Counted from the stretch's first letter, positions 28,501 through 36,319 are shown. The stretch is DNA of 64,000 nucleotides from Mycolicibacterium komossense (GCF_025822605.1 NZ_JACKTY010000049.1:124001-188000), one strand, 5' to 3'. Notes: a model not told the origin generated them from the letters alone. A program made the numbers and translations.

Positions 28501-28799
28501 ATCGCGGTGGCTTCCCGTTCACCGATGCCGAAGAACGAGGCGTCGAATCCGGCGACGTCGTCGAGGAAGCCGCCCCAGCGCGATACCGACCGGCCGGGAA
28601 CACCACGTTCGGCGTCGTAGTACTCGTCGCCGTCCCAGCGGTCCTTGGGGATCTCGGTAATCAGATCGTCGCCGGCCAGCACGGCCTGCCACAGCTGTTC
28701 GGGGGAGTCGATACCGCCAGGTAGGCGACAGGCCATTCCGATCACCGCGACGGGCGTGACCAAAGGTTCGCTGGGGGCAGCCACAGTGGGATCCTTCAC
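22554..28799 (-). CDS. Mas-like iterative polyketide synthase (methyl-branched fatty acid synthase)
   Basis: A single 2081-residue type I synthase, about the length of Mas (2111) and Pks5. Domains: KS (about 15-440; Cys186 in DTACSTG, histidines in EAHGTGT and SNVGHAE), AT (about 535-850; Ser625 in GHSLGE, VASH motif as in methylmalonyl-using Mas), DH (about 900-1170; WLIDHKV and GIHPALLDACF), ER (about 1430-1730; HSATGGVGQAA), KR (about 1760-1950; TGGVGGLG, SSAAALLGSPGQGAYAAAN) and ACP (about 1995-2070; Ser2035 in GLDSL). It should repeatedly add methylmalonyl units to a fatty acid to make multimethyl-branched chains. No acyl-AMP ligase or Pap gene is adjacent. It could supply PapA5 encoded 11 kb away or a different lipid (inference). 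Confidence 0.88.
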   Translation of the reverse strand: MKDPTVAAPSEPLVTPVAVIGMACRLPGGIDSPEQLWQAVLAGDDLITEIPKDRWDGDEYYDAERGVPGRSVSRWGGFLDDVAGFDASFFGIGEREATAIDPQHRLLLETAWEAVEHAGIAPTSLAGSATGVFVGLSHDDYTVLTRDAGALDQAYSFTGTPFSMASGRISYTLGVKGPSLTVDTACSTGLLTVHLACRSLDDGESDLALAGAAMVMLTPSVTASASAQGMLSPNGRCRPFDTAADGFVRSEGCGVLLLKRLADAERDGDRILAVIRGTAANQDGRSETITTPSRESQVAVYRAALAAAGVDAQSVGVVEAHGTGTPVGDPLEFTGLAQVYGTTGPCAVGSVKSNVGHAESAAGAVGLIKAIMSLRDAKVPATLHFTALPDELAQVDTKLFVPQQVLDWPVDGGPRRMGVSSFGMSGTNVHAVLEQAGSDVFAATPQPAGAQMFPLSATSADALRDTARRLADWVAGHPDALPTADLAYTLACRRGHRTVRTTVLADTTAELLAGLRAIADGDTQYPPAAGHDDLGPVWVFSGQGSQWAAMGVALLKTEPVFAQTIAELEPLISQESGFSITEAMTAPTTVVGIERVQPVIFAMQVALASTAMSYGVRPGAVIGHSLGEVAAAVVAGVLSLEDGVKVICRRSLLCARLAGGGAMGSVELPVAQVRDELAAADITDVVVSVIASPQSTVIGGAPQTVRDLIAGWERREIMAREVAVDVASHSPQVDPILAELAEVLSDLTPAAPTVPFYSATLDDPRATPRCDAQYWVDNLRRPVQFATAVQAALDDGFRVFGELSPHPLLMRGVEQTAKVADIAVAAIPAMRREQEQPHGLGDFIADLFGAGAAVDFSTLYPQGRLIDAPLPTWTHDHPLLIGSGESTSAQQGATTVAVHPLLGEHVRLPEVPERHAWQADVGTGKLPWLIDHKVNNVAAYPGAAYCEMALAAAQTMFGDHHEVGDIQFEQLMLLDESTEVTAVATAVGTGAAEFEVETDQDGERIRQAVAILRAAGDTARPAGHDIAGLLAAHPNRMSGEEIRQWFATRRIQFGPAFTALVAVHSADGVDSTLFAEVGLSSELRSQQAGYGIHPALLDACFQSVAAGLRAAGRPDGGLLLPLSVTRLRRFGAGRDAKYCLARIVSSDGTAIVADLDIVDAHGAVVAQVEGLRMGSRSSKASERDRVLSERLLTVEWEERPRPEPAPDATAGTWLLLATGEGDFGTQLSAALTSRGGECRTTLTPGVPCEGVVVLTAPADAEPTEASLSRGRELVERLVHVTQELLNTDGEPPRLYVVTRGALAVSAKDPINLDQGGVRGLLRVIGAEHPELRPTQIDVDGLTAADVVADQLLSGSTEDETAWRNGSWFAARLQQSPLKPGERRTAVVDTTRDGMRLDIRTPGDLDSLEFVTADRPAPGPGQIEVAVSASSINFADVLLAFGRYFTADGERPGLGVDFAGTVTAVGPGVTDHKVGDRVGAIADAVAWGTFVTCDARLAATLPDGMTTEVAAAISTAYATAWCGLHDMARIQAGDRVLIHSATGGVGQAAIAIARHAGAEIFATAGNPAKRELLYTMGIEHVYDSRTTDFAEEIRRDTNGYGVDVVLNSLTGAAQRAGLELLAFGGRFVEIGKRDVYEHTRVDLYPFRRNLVFYYADLLLMSNAAPRQIGDLLRTVYGLVGDGTLPAPEYSARPLAQAGNAIREMSAAQHTGKLVLSIPAGSQSGVAVPPTRAKVFRKDGSYIVTGGVGGLGLFLSAAMASAGCGRIILTSRSQPNPQAQKTIDQLKAKGADIVVECGNIADPATAARLVTAATATGLPLHGVLHAAAVVDDATVANITDELIDRDWSPKVYGAWYLHQAAAGQPLDWFCSFSSAAALLGSPGQGAYAAANSWLDAFTAWRRSQGLPATAIAWGAWDQIGKGAGLAQRGDTTMISPADGAHAFRALLRYDRGFTGYLPLAGAPWLASLAARSPFAEAFATADAGTDSHGAAVLAELRTLSPEEWPNRLRRLVSDQVSLILRRPVDPDRPFAEHGLDSLGNLELRTHIETQTGVRVTPKTIVTYNTVRTLAGHLMEALTPVAVG

Positions 28800-28941
28800 A
28801 TTCGAATATTTGCCAGTGTGCTCGTCATCAGGCCGGGCCGGCTGGGCGGCAGGTCGGCGTTGCAGCTTCTGGTTGCGCGTAGAAAGGTCCGGCGCGGGTT
28901 GCGGCCAGCTTAACTGACGTGGCAGTAAGTAGTGCCAGGAT

Positions 28942-29682
28942 TTACCCGTCGAGCCAGGCGCGGTTTCCGTAGCCGTCGAGGTGGACCACCTCTTCGACTG
29001 GTTTGCGCGTCGTCGGCCCGTAGCGGCCGCGCGGCCAGCCCAGCGGGATCACGCAGTACGGCGTCACCGATGCCGGCAGGCCGAGGATCCGTCGCGCCGA
29101 GGTGACACTCCACAGGGGCAGGGTGATCAGGTTCGCGCCCAAGCCCATCGCGCGGGCCGCGAGCAGCAGGTTCTGCACGCTCGGGTAGATCGATCCGGCG
29201 ACGCCGGTGGCGAGCACATGTGGCGCTGGTACGTAGGGCACGATGCCCGCGCGGGGCCCGCCGCCCAGGCACGGCACGACGAGGACGGGGATCTCGGCGA
29301 AATGGTCCACCTGCCATTGGACGGCCCGCAGGAGCTTGGCCATCGGGTCATCGGTGGTGACGAGCTCGCGCCGAAGACCACGCCCGATCGTCCAGGGGCG
29401 ATACTGCGTGGCCAGCGCCACCGACCAGGCCTGCCGGTAGCGCGCGGCCAGCTTCTCCTTGACGGCGCGGTCCTTGACGACGACGAACTCCCAGTTCTGG
29501 CCGTTCGACCCCGTCGGCGCCCGCAGCGCCAGTTCGATGCACTTGCGCACGATGGCGTCGTCCACCTCGTCGGGTAGGACCCGACGAACGGCCCGCTGGG
29601 TCATCATCGCTTCCCGCATCGGCATGTCCAGGCGGGCGAAGGCCTCGTCGACAGTGGGGATGACAGTGGGGATGTTCGTCAT
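28942..29682 (-). CDS. Nitroreductase-family flavoprotein
   Basis: A 246-residue FMN-dependent NAD(P)H oxidoreductase of the nitroreductase fold. Recognisable are the RAVRRVLPDEVDD N-terminal element, the APTGSNGQNWEFVVVKD segment that contacts FMN, a long insertion, the GSIYPSVQNLLLAARAMGLGA helix and the final PLGWPRGRYGP. The natural substrate is unknown. The ATG at 29682 is taken as start; an in-frame extension upstream runs over the divergent neighbour and is rejected. It is transcribed away from the CMD-family gene, with 60 bp of shared promoter space. Confidence 0.85.
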   Translation of the reverse strand: MTNIPTVIPTVDEAFARLDMPMREAMMTQRAVRRVLPDEVDDAIVRKCIELALRAPTGSNGQNWEFVVVKDRAVKEKLAARYRQAWSVALATQYRPWTIGRGLRRELVTTDDPMAKLLRAVQWQVDHFAEIPVLVVPCLGGGPRAGIVPYVPAPHVLATGVAGSIYPSVQNLLLAARAMGLGANLITLPLWSVTSARRILGLPASVTPYCVIPLGWPRGRYGPTTRKPVEEVVHLDGYGNRAWLDG

Positions 29683-29742
29683 GCCTGCGACGTTACGGCT
29701 CGCGCCTGCAGGCCCGGAGCGCTGTCGGTGTCTAATGGCGCG

Positions 29743-30282
29743 ATGACATCGCCGCGTATCCCTCCCGGTGGCCGGCGTGAGCTCGGCCTGATCGGGTGGC
29801 TCTGGTGCAAGTTCGCCGCCTGGGCCTGGAAAATCCCCGAGTTCCATCTGTTCACGGTGCTGGCGCAGCACAAGGGCATGTTCTGGACCTGGGGACCGTT
29901 TTCCGGTTATCTGCTGAACTTCGGCCGGCTGCCCAAGCGCGACACCGAGCTGGCGATCCTCCGGACGGCCCACCTGCGCCAGTGCGAGTACGAGCTCCAG
30001 CAACACCGACGGCTGGCCCTCAAGCGCGGCGTCGACGCCCAGACGCAGGCGAAGATCTTCGCCTGGCCTGCAGCCGACGGGCTCTCCGACCGACAGCAGG
30101 CGCTGTTGACGGCGGTCGACGAACTGGTGGCCGATCGCACGATGACCGAGTCGAGTTGGCGGTCACTGGAGGGCCATCTGGACCGGCGTCAGCTGATCGA
30201 GTTCGTCACGCTGGTGGGCCAGTACGACGCGCTGGCGATGACGCTGAACACCCTCGGCGTGCCGATGGACTACCCGGACTGA
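29743..30282 (+). CDS. Carboxymuconolactone decarboxylase (AhpD-like) family protein
   Basis: A 179-residue all-helical protein of the CMD/AhpD superfamily. The conserved segment RDTELAILRTAHLRQCEYELQQH (about 67-89) carries the family's Glu, single Cys and His; there is no CxxC pair as in AhpD peroxidase partners, so a thiol-peroxidase role is less likely. The ATG at 29743 is chosen; a GTG five codons upstream is possible. It is divergent from the nitroreductase, a common arrangement for redox genes. Function beyond the family is not known. Confidence 0.8.
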   Translation: MTSPRIPPGGRRELGLIGWLWCKFAAWAWKIPEFHLFTVLAQHKGMFWTWGPFSGYLLNFGRLPKRDTELAILRTAHLRQCEYELQQHRRLALKRGVDAQTQAKIFAWPAADGLSDRQQALLTAVDELVADRTMTESSWRSLEGHLDRRQLIEFVTLVGQYDALAMTLNTLGVPMDYPD

Positions 30283-30337
30283 TCAGAACTGGGGGCGCCG
30301 GAGGGGACGGGAGAATGCCGGAGGGGACGGGATAACA

Positions 30338-30387
30338 AAGTGCCCGCCCAATGAGCGAATCGGAATTCGCTCGCTAAGCGGGCACTT
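30338..30387. terminator. Nested inverted repeat, likely bidirectional terminator
   Basis: An outer 10-bp perfect stem AAGTGCCCGC (30338-30347) / GCGGGCACTT (30378-30387) encloses an inner 8-bp stem GAGCGAAT (30353-30360) / ATTCGCTC (30365-30372). It lies between the converging CMD-family and SDR genes and is preceded by two copies of GCCGGAGGGGACGGGA. Confidence 0.75.
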
Positions 30388-30439
30388 CGAGATGTCACTC
30401 CCGCGCCGGGACGTCTGGGACTGGCGTGGTTGCCGGGAA

Positions 30440-31297
30440 CTAGCTCTGCTCAAGCACGCCGAGAGCCGCCTGCGCGCGATCCTCGTAGCGCTTGCGCTCG
30501 GTGCGGTCGAACGTCAGGAAGACGGTGTCGGTGCCCATCTTCTTGTTCAGGAAGCGGCGCGCCTTCGGGGGCAACATCCCGGTGAGCGAAGCGGTGAACC
30601 GCAGGGGTGCCGGCACCGACAGGTGGGTGCGCTTGGGGTTGTCGAGCGCTTTGACGATTCCGGCCGCAATGTCCTCGGGCTGCACCGGTTTGGTCGCCGA
30701 GGTGGTCTCGGTCCCGGAGATGAGCTCGGTGTTGGTGAAGGTCGGCATTACGACCGTCACGTTGACGCCCTGCGGGGCGAACTCGTCAGCCAGTGCGGTG
30801 GACAGTCCGACGACGGCGAACTTGCTGCCCGCGTAGACCACCTGGCCGGGCACGGCCACCATGCCTGCCATCGACGCGATGTTGATGATGTGCCCGCGAT
30901 GCCGGCGGACCATCTCCGGCAGTACCAGCTGACAACCGGTCAGCACACCGTAGAAGTTCACCTCGACGGAGCTGCGGATCGCGCCCTCGGTCTGCTCGAG
31001 GAACGGCCCGACCGACATCACTCCGGCATTGTTGACCAGCACGTCGATGTGCCCGTCCCCGTCGGTGCGGGCCTTGTCGAGGAACGTCTCGAATGAGTCG
31101 CGGTCGGTGACGTCGAGCGGGTGACCCGACACCATGCCAAGGCCGCTCAGGCCGGCGACCGCGGACTCGAGAACTGCGACGTCGCGATCGCCGATGACCA
31201 CCCGCGCGCCACGGGCCAGCAGTGCTTTCGCCGTGGCGTAACCGATGCCGCGGGCGGCACCGGTGATGGCGATCGTCTTACCCCGGATGTTGTCCAT
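30440..31297 (-). CDS. Short-chain dehydrogenase/reductase
   Basis: SDR of 285 residues with a C-terminal extension rich in basic residues. Motifs: TGAARGIGYA (about 11-20), GDRDV after the second strand (Asp favours NAD), NNAGVM, and the catalytic Ser in NIASMAG, then YAGSK. This subfamily, with the LPPKARRFLNKKMG tail, is common in mycobacteria and of undefined substrate. The ATG at 31297 begins the usual MDNIRGKTI start; an in-frame extension of 12 residues upstream has no ribosome site. It converges on the CMD-family gene with a strong hairpin between. Confidence 0.82.
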   Translation of the reverse strand: MDNIRGKTIAITGAARGIGYATAKALLARGARVVIGDRDVAVLESAVAGLSGLGMVSGHPLDVTDRDSFETFLDKARTDGDGHIDVLVNNAGVMSVGPFLEQTEGAIRSSVEVNFYGVLTGCQLVLPEMVRRHRGHIINIASMAGMVAVPGQVVYAGSKFAVVGLSTALADEFAPQGVNVTVVMPTFTNTELISGTETTSATKPVQPEDIAAGIVKALDNPKRTHLSVPAPLRFTASLTGMLPPKARRFLNKKMGTDTVFLTFDRTERKRYEDRAQAALGVLEQS

Positions 31298-31565
31298 GCG
31301 GCGAAACTTTACACGTGTCAACTTTTCGCGCAAAGAGTCGCAAAGGGTTCGATGACGGGGTTCCGGCGGTTGCTGCGCTTGCCTTCACGGTGAGTAAATG
31401 GCTGAGGACATGGCAGGCCCGGAATGCAGCCGCTGGTCGCGCGTTGGACCCTGGTGTGATGTTCATGCGCGTAGCTCAGGACGATCCGCCGGCGGCACCG
31501 CTGCTGGTCCGGTCCGGGCGCTTCCGTGCCGCGTATCCAGACAATCGATATGCGGAGGTCTCGCC

Positions 31566-32693
31566 GTGAACGTGCCACTCGCCATCCTCGACCTGGCGCC
31601 GATCAGCGCGGGTTCCGACGCTGCCACCGCGCTGCGCAACACCGTCGACCTGGCGCAGCATGCCGAGCGGTTCGGTTATCGGCGCTACTGGCTGGCCGAA
31701 CACCACTTCGTCGCCGTTGCCAGTTCCTCTCCGGCTCTGGTGATCGGGCAGATCGCGGCCGCCACCAACAGGATTCACGTCGGAGCCGCCGCTGTTCAAC
31801 TCGGCTTCACCACCGCCGTCGCGACCGTCGAGAACTTCGGCATCCTCGATGCATTCCACCCCGGCCGGATCGATCTGGGTGTCGGGCGATCGGGTCAACG
31901 ACGGACCGAAGCGCAGAAGGAGTCCCCGGCCACCGAATCCCCGGAACCGCCCAAACCGCCGGGTGAATGGCGCGAGATCGACGGTGTCGTCGTGCCCCCG
32001 CCGTTCGATCTGCGCACATTGATGCGCAGCGACCGGATGCGCGCGCAGATGTCGGTCATCCAACAACCAGAGGCGCAGGTTCCCGATTTCGCCGATCAGG
32101 TCCGCGACATCCTGGCGATGATCGACGGCAGTTATCTGGTCAATGGAGTCGACGTGCATGTCGTGCCGGGCGAGGGTACTGCCCTCGTGCCGTGGGTGTT
32201 CGGCAGCAGCAAGGGGCAGAGCGCACAGGTGGCAGGCGAATTCGGGTTGCCGTTCGTGGCGAGCTACCACATCACCCCCGGGACCGCGCTGGATGCAGTT
32301 GCGGCCTACCGCAGCGCTTTTCGTCCGTCGGTCACCCTGGCAGAGCCGTACGTGGTGGCCTCGGCCGATGTTGTCGTCGCCGAGGATTCGGCGACCGCGC
32401 GGCATCTGGCGTCGAGCTACGGAGCCTGGGTGCACTCGATCCGGGCGCGTGGGGGCGCCGCTCCCTACCCCGATCCCGACGACTTCACCCCGCTGACCGA
32501 TGAGCAGGAGTTGATCGTCAAGGACCGCACCGCAACGCAATTCGTCGGTGACCCGGACGAGGTCGCCGACCGGCTCGAGGCCCTGCAGCGCGTCACCGGC
32601 GCTGACGAACTGGTGATCACCTCGGTGACCCACCGGCACGAGGACCGGTTGCGCAGCCACGAACTGATCGCCAAACGCTGGGGACTGACCTAG
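31566..32693 (+). CDS. Luciferase-like flavin monooxygenase (MsnO8-type)
   Basis: A 375-residue TIM-barrel oxidoreductase of the bacterial-luciferase superfamily, group 1: LAILDLAPISAG at the start, WLAEHHF, GAAAVQLGF, DAFHPGRIDLGVGRS, and a C-terminal VGDPDEVADRLEALQ. Such enzymes use FMN or F420 to oxidise organic substrates; the cofactor cannot be told from the sequence. The GTG at 31566 has GGAGG upstream and begins the conserved part; the frame stays open for 56 more codons without similarity. The 268-bp gap before it shows no other gene. Confidence 0.8.
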   Translation: MNVPLAILDLAPISAGSDAATALRNTVDLAQHAERFGYRRYWLAEHHFVAVASSSPALVIGQIAAATNRIHVGAAAVQLGFTTAVATVENFGILDAFHPGRIDLGVGRSGQRRTEAQKESPATESPEPPKPPGEWREIDGVVVPPPFDLRTLMRSDRMRAQMSVIQQPEAQVPDFADQVRDILAMIDGSYLVNGVDVHVVPGEGTALVPWVFGSSKGQSAQVAGEFGLPFVASYHITPGTALDAVAAYRSAFRPSVTLAEPYVVASADVVVAEDSATARHLASSYGAWVHSIRARGGAAPYPDPDDFTPLTDEQELIVKDRTATQFVGDPDEVADRLEALQRVTGADELVITSVTHRHEDRLRSHELIAKRWGLT

Positions 32694-32768
32694 TGCCGAT
32701 CCGGGAAGGTAAGTACCGCAAGCAGGTCCGGCGCCACCCGGCCTCGACGATTTGGTCGCTTCGAGTGA

Positions 32769-33509
32769 TCATGGTGTCGCCTGCTCGGCCAGGTAGCGGA
32801 TGGGTCCACGCCACAGATCGCCGTGCCCGGGAACCAGCACATCGGTGTCGAGCATGGCCAGGGCGGCCAGGCTGCGCACACAATCGGTCTCGTTGTGGTT
32901 GAACACCCGGTGCAGCAGCTGTGGTCCGCGTCTTGTCGAGACCGGATGGCCGGTGACCAGCGCGTCCCCACTGATCAGGACGCCGTCGACGAGGTAGGAA
33001 CAATGCCCACCGGTGTGCCCTGGCGTGGGGATCGCCATCGGCTGTCCCGGCAGCTGTGCAGCGACGGACTCGGTCAGCGCCTGCGCGGAGGAGATCCGCC
33101 CGCGGGTGAAGGCACCCTTGCGGCTGATGTCCATCGACCACTTGAGCCAGCGAGGCTGCCAGGCATGCAGTGTGACGTCGAGGGGCGAGGCCTGTTCGAG
33201 GTATTCACGTTTGGCGTGACCGACCTCATCGGCATGGCAATAGACGGGTGTGCCGCACTGGTCGGCGAACCAGAGTGCCGAACCGAAATGGTCAATGTGG
33301 GCGTGGGTCAACAGAATTGCGCTGACGTCGGCCGCGTTGTAACCGAGATCGCGCAGGGAGGCCAGTACCTCGGCGCGCTGACCCGGAAATCCGGAATCGA
33401 TCAGGAGGACCCCGTTGTCGTCGGCGACGACCGTCCAGTTCACCAGGTCTGTCTTGGCGAAGTGAACGCGATCGGTTACCTGTTCGAGCGTGGCTGGTGC
33501 AGGTGCCAT
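32769..33509 (-). CDS. Metallo-beta-lactamase-fold hydrolase (Rv0406c-like)
   Basis: A 246-residue protein with the metal-binding motif THAHIDH (His69, His71, Asp73, His74), then GHTGGHCSY (about 163-172), GDALVTGHP and a final PGHGDLW, enough for a two-zinc site. The substrate is unknown; family members hydrolyse thioesters, lactones or phosphodiesters. It is divergent from fgd1 with only 34 bp between the starts. In M. tuberculosis a gene of the same family (Rv0406c) stands next to fgd1, so this is conserved gene order. Confidence 0.85.
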   Translation of the reverse strand: MAPAPATLEQVTDRVHFAKTDLVNWTVVADDNGVLLIDSGFPGQRAEVLASLRDLGYNAADVSAILLTHAHIDHFGSALWFADQCGTPVYCHADEVGHAKREYLEQASPLDVTLHAWQPRWLKWSMDISRKGAFTRGRISSAQALTESVAAQLPGQPMAIPTPGHTGGHCSYLVDGVLISGDALVTGHPVSTRRGPQLLHRVFNHNETDCVRSLAALAMLDTDVLVPGHGDLWRGPIRYLAEQATP

Positions 33510-33543
33510 CGGGCGAGTCTAGATAAGGGAGTAGAAAAGAACC

Positions 33544-34554
33544 GTGGCTGAACTCAAATTGGGATACAAGGCGTCGGCGGAGCAGTTCGCTCCACGTGAG
33601 CTCGTCGAACTGGCGGTCGAGGCGGAAGCGCACGGAATGGACAGCGCCACCGTCAGCGATCACTTCCAGCCGTGGCGTCAGGAGGGCGGGCATGCGCCGT
33701 TCTCACTGGCGTGGATGACGGCGGTCGGGGAGCGCACCAAGCGGCTGGTGTTGGGCACTTCGGTGCTGACGCCGACGTTCCGGTACAACCCGGCGGTGAT
33801 TGCGCAGGCGTTCGCCACGATGGGGTGTCTGTACCCCGACCGGATCTTCCTCGGCGTGGGCACCGGCGAGGCGCTGAATGAGATCGCCACCGGCTACGAA
33901 GGCGAGTGGCCGGAGTTCAAGGAGCGCTACGCCCGGCTGCGCGAGTCCATCAAGCTGATGCGCGAATTGTGGCTTGGCGACAAGGTCGACTTCGACGGCG
34001 AGTACTACAAGACCAAAGGTGCCTCGATTTACGACGTGCCCGAGGGTGGTATCCCGATCTACATCGCCGCGGGTGGGCCGCAGGTGGCCAAGTACGCCGG
34101 CCGCGCCGGCGACGGCTTCATCTGTACCTCCGGCAAGGGCGCAGAGCTGTACAAGGACAAGCTCATCCCCGCGGTGAAGGAAGGCGAGGAGGCCGCGGGC
34201 AAGGCCCCCGACGCGATCGACCGGATGATCGAGATCAAGATCTCCTATGACACCGACCCCGAACTGGCGTTGGAGAACACCCGGTTCTGGGCACCGCTGT
34301 CGCTGACCGCGGAGCAGAAGACATCCATCCACGACCCGGTCGAGATGGAGAAGGCTGCCGACGAGCTGCCTATCGAACAGGTGGCCAAGCGCTGGATCGT
34401 CTCGTCGGATCCGGACGAGGCGGTCGCCAAGGTCAAGGAGTACGTCGACTGGGGGTTGAACCATCTGGTGTTCCACGCCCCGGGCCACGATCAGCGCCGC
34501 TTCCTCGACCTGTTTCAGAAGGACCTGGAACCGCGCCTGCGCAAACTGGGCTAG
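33544..34554 (+). CDS. fgd1: F420-dependent glucose-6-phosphate dehydrogenase
   Basis: Oxidises glucose-6-phosphate to 6-phosphogluconolactone and reduces coenzyme F420, the main source of reduced F420 in mycobacteria. The 336-residue length equals the M. tuberculosis enzyme, and most of the sequence matches what I remember of it. Active-site residues known from FGD1 are in place: Glu13, Asp39, His40, Trp44 and Glu109 (GVGTGEALNE). A GTG start with GGGAG upstream gives the canonical MAELKLGYKAS start. It is followed by a perfect 12-bp inverted repeat that ends transcription from both sides. Confidence 0.97.
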   Translation: MAELKLGYKASAEQFAPRELVELAVEAEAHGMDSATVSDHFQPWRQEGGHAPFSLAWMTAVGERTKRLVLGTSVLTPTFRYNPAVIAQAFATMGCLYPDRIFLGVGTGEALNEIATGYEGEWPEFKERYARLRESIKLMRELWLGDKVDFDGEYYKTKGASIYDVPEGGIPIYIAAGGPQVAKYAGRAGDGFICTSGKGAELYKDKLIPAVKEGEEAAGKAPDAIDRMIEIKISYDTDPELALENTRFWAPLSLTAEQKTSIHDPVEMEKAADELPIEQVAKRWIVSSDPDEAVAKVKEYVDWGLNHLVFHAPGHDQRRFLDLFQKDLEPRLRKLG

Positions 34555-34564
34555 CCGGCCTTCG

Positions 34565-34598
34565 GGCTCAGCCGCCGGGTTTGGCCGGCGGCTGAGCC
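34565..34598. terminator. 12-bp perfect inverted repeat, bidirectional terminator
   Basis: GGCTCAGCCGCC (34565-34576) pairs with GGCGGCTGAGCC (34587-34598) over a 10-base loop. It sits between the converging fgd1 and the exopolysaccharide-type operon and overlaps the last codons of the latter. Confidence 0.75.
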
Positions 34599-36316
34599 GT
34601 TTCGGAGGCGGCTTTGGCGAGATCTGCCTTCGAGGTCGGTTTGACTACCTTGAAAACCCGCCACCGCTCATCGCCGGTGTCGCCGCGGCCGCTGTACACC
34701 ATCGTGGCGATACCGGCGCCGTCGTACCAGAAACTCGGGTAGCGCAGGTTCACCGCGTTCGCGGCGCTGTGTGCCGGGTTGCTGTCGACGATGTATTGAA
34801 TGCCGAAGTCCCAGGGGCGGTTCAATGCCGCCCTGAAGTCGTAGTCACTGGTGACCACGAATTGCTTGGGGTCGTCGCTGGCCAGCCAGATGCCCCAGCC
34901 GTGGAAGGTGTCCATCAGGACCGAACCGTTGGGCAGCTTCTTGCTGTCCAAGTAGTCGGCCAGCAGGCGCTCGTTGTTGAGCATGCGCCGGTACCACTGA
35001 TCTTCGGGCCGGTTGTTCTGCGGATCGAGCAGTGAGTTGAGACCGAACTGGAGCTGCTGGTTGCCGATGTCCTGATTCAGCATCGACTTGGCCGTCACCG
35101 GGAAGCCGATCAGCAGCGAGGCGGTCAGCAGAACCGCACCGGCCTTGGCCTCGGCGGTGGTGAGCCGCCATGGCGGCGCCTTGGTGGAGCCGGCGGCGTT
35201 CCAGCAGGTCAGTGCCACGCAGGCAACCAACGGTATGGCGAGCAGGTAGAACCGGAACCAGCCGAAGGTGGTCGAGGTGTGTTGCCCCCATGCTGCGAAC
35301 GCCAGCACCGGACCGAAGACCGCGACGGGCACCAGGGCGTCGAACTTCCTGCCGAGCATGCTGGTGACGACACCGAGAATGACGGCGATACCGACGAACG
35401 GCTGCATCGCCAGTAGCCGGGCCGAGATCAACGTCCAGCTCTGGTCGCCGGCCTGTGCCAACACGACGCTGCGCGAGATGGATTCGGCGATCTGGCTGCC
35501 GTTGCCGTATTTGGACGTCAACGTCGCGAACAGGGTGTCGTTGACGATCCAGCCGGTCAGCGCCCATACGACGAACGCGACGCCGAACGGGAACAGGACG
35601 ATGACGACGCTGAGGACAGCGCTGGAGATCCTTGACTCGCGGCGGGAGCGCAGGAACTCCACGATCGCGACCAACAGTCCGACGCCGCAGGCGGTGACGG
35701 CGACCTCGTAGCGGGCCAGATAGCCGACGCCGAGCGCGACACCGGCCCACGCGAGATCGCCGGTGCGCCGTGACTGCAGCCACAGCAACAGGTACCGGAC
35801 GCACCACAGTGTGGTGAACGCTTCGGCGGCCTCGCTCATCCCGGAGCCGCCATAGATGATGATCACCGGGTTGAGCGCGAAGCAGATAACCGCTATCGAG
35901 CGCCAGCCCGCGCCCACCCCGCGGTCGAGGGCGATGCGCCGGACCATGAGCGCGCCGCCCGCCATGAACAGGGCGCTCTGGATGACGGCTGCCAGGCCCT
36001 GCGTCCGTAGTTCCGGCCACCACTGACTGAACTTCAGCAGGGGTATTTCGACCAGACTCGGCAACGGATTCCAGACGAAGCCGATGGCCGACAGGTGCGG
36101 ATCGCGGCTCATCAGAACGTAACCCGCGTTGGCCACCCGGCTGATGCCGTCGGCGTCGATCAGTCCGTAACGCAACGTGAGTAGAGCGCCGACGCCGCCG
36201 TAGACCGCCGCGAAGAAGACGAAGAGCGCCACCCCCCACCTGCGCGAGGGCGCAGGTGGAGGGCCGTTGTCGGCGGCCGCGGCACCGACCGCGGGTGTCA
36301 GCTCCAGGACTGTCAC
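34568..36316 (-). CDS. Polytopic membrane protein, GT39/ArnT-like
   Basis: A 582-residue protein with about 10-12 hydrophobic segments up to residue 410, followed by a soluble C-terminal domain of about 170 residues. An acidic residue pair lies in the first outside loop (GLIDADGISRVANAGYVL), as in lipid-linked-sugar glycosyltransferases of the GT-C fold, where an Asp there is catalytic. The soluble part (YLDSKKLPNGSVLMDTFHGWGIWL) resembles the C-terminal domain of such enzymes. It is the last gene of a four-gene operon, three bases after the BcsB-like gene, with a GTG start. A role in adding a sugar to the polymer made by the upstream synthase is an inference. Confidence 0.65.
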   Translation of the reverse strand: MTVLELTPAVGAAAADNGPPPAPSRRWGVALFVFFAAVYGGVGALLTLRYGLIDADGISRVANAGYVLMSRDPHLSAIGFVWNPLPSLVEIPLLKFSQWWPELRTQGLAAVIQSALFMAGGALMVRRIALDRGVGAGWRSIAVICFALNPVIIIYGGSGMSEAAEAFTTLWCVRYLLLWLQSRRTGDLAWAGVALGVGYLARYEVAVTACGVGLLVAIVEFLRSRRESRISSAVLSVVIVLFPFGVAFVVWALTGWIVNDTLFATLTSKYGNGSQIAESISRSVVLAQAGDQSWTLISARLLAMQPFVGIAVILGVVTSMLGRKFDALVPVAVFGPVLAFAAWGQHTSTTFGWFRFYLLAIPLVACVALTCWNAAGSTKAPPWRLTTAEAKAGAVLLTASLLIGFPVTAKSMLNQDIGNQQLQFGLNSLLDPQNNRPEDQWYRRMLNNERLLADYLDSKKLPNGSVLMDTFHGWGIWLASDDPKQFVVTSDYDFRAALNRPWDFGIQYIVDSNPAHSAANAVNLRYPSFWYDGAGIATMVYSGRGDTGDERWRVFKVVKPTSKADLAKAASETAQPPAKPGG

Positions 36317-36319
36317 GGT

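Noticed and set aside
31467..31530. Sequence starting GCGCGTAGCTCAGG that resembles the 5' part of a tRNA
   Set aside because: No matching acceptor stem, anticodon arm or GGTTCGA T-arm can be formed downstream; it is a chance match.
31398..31565. A 56-codon N-terminal extension of the luciferase-like protein
   Set aside because: The extension has no ribosome site and no similarity, while the GTG at 31566 with GGAGG begins the conserved fold.
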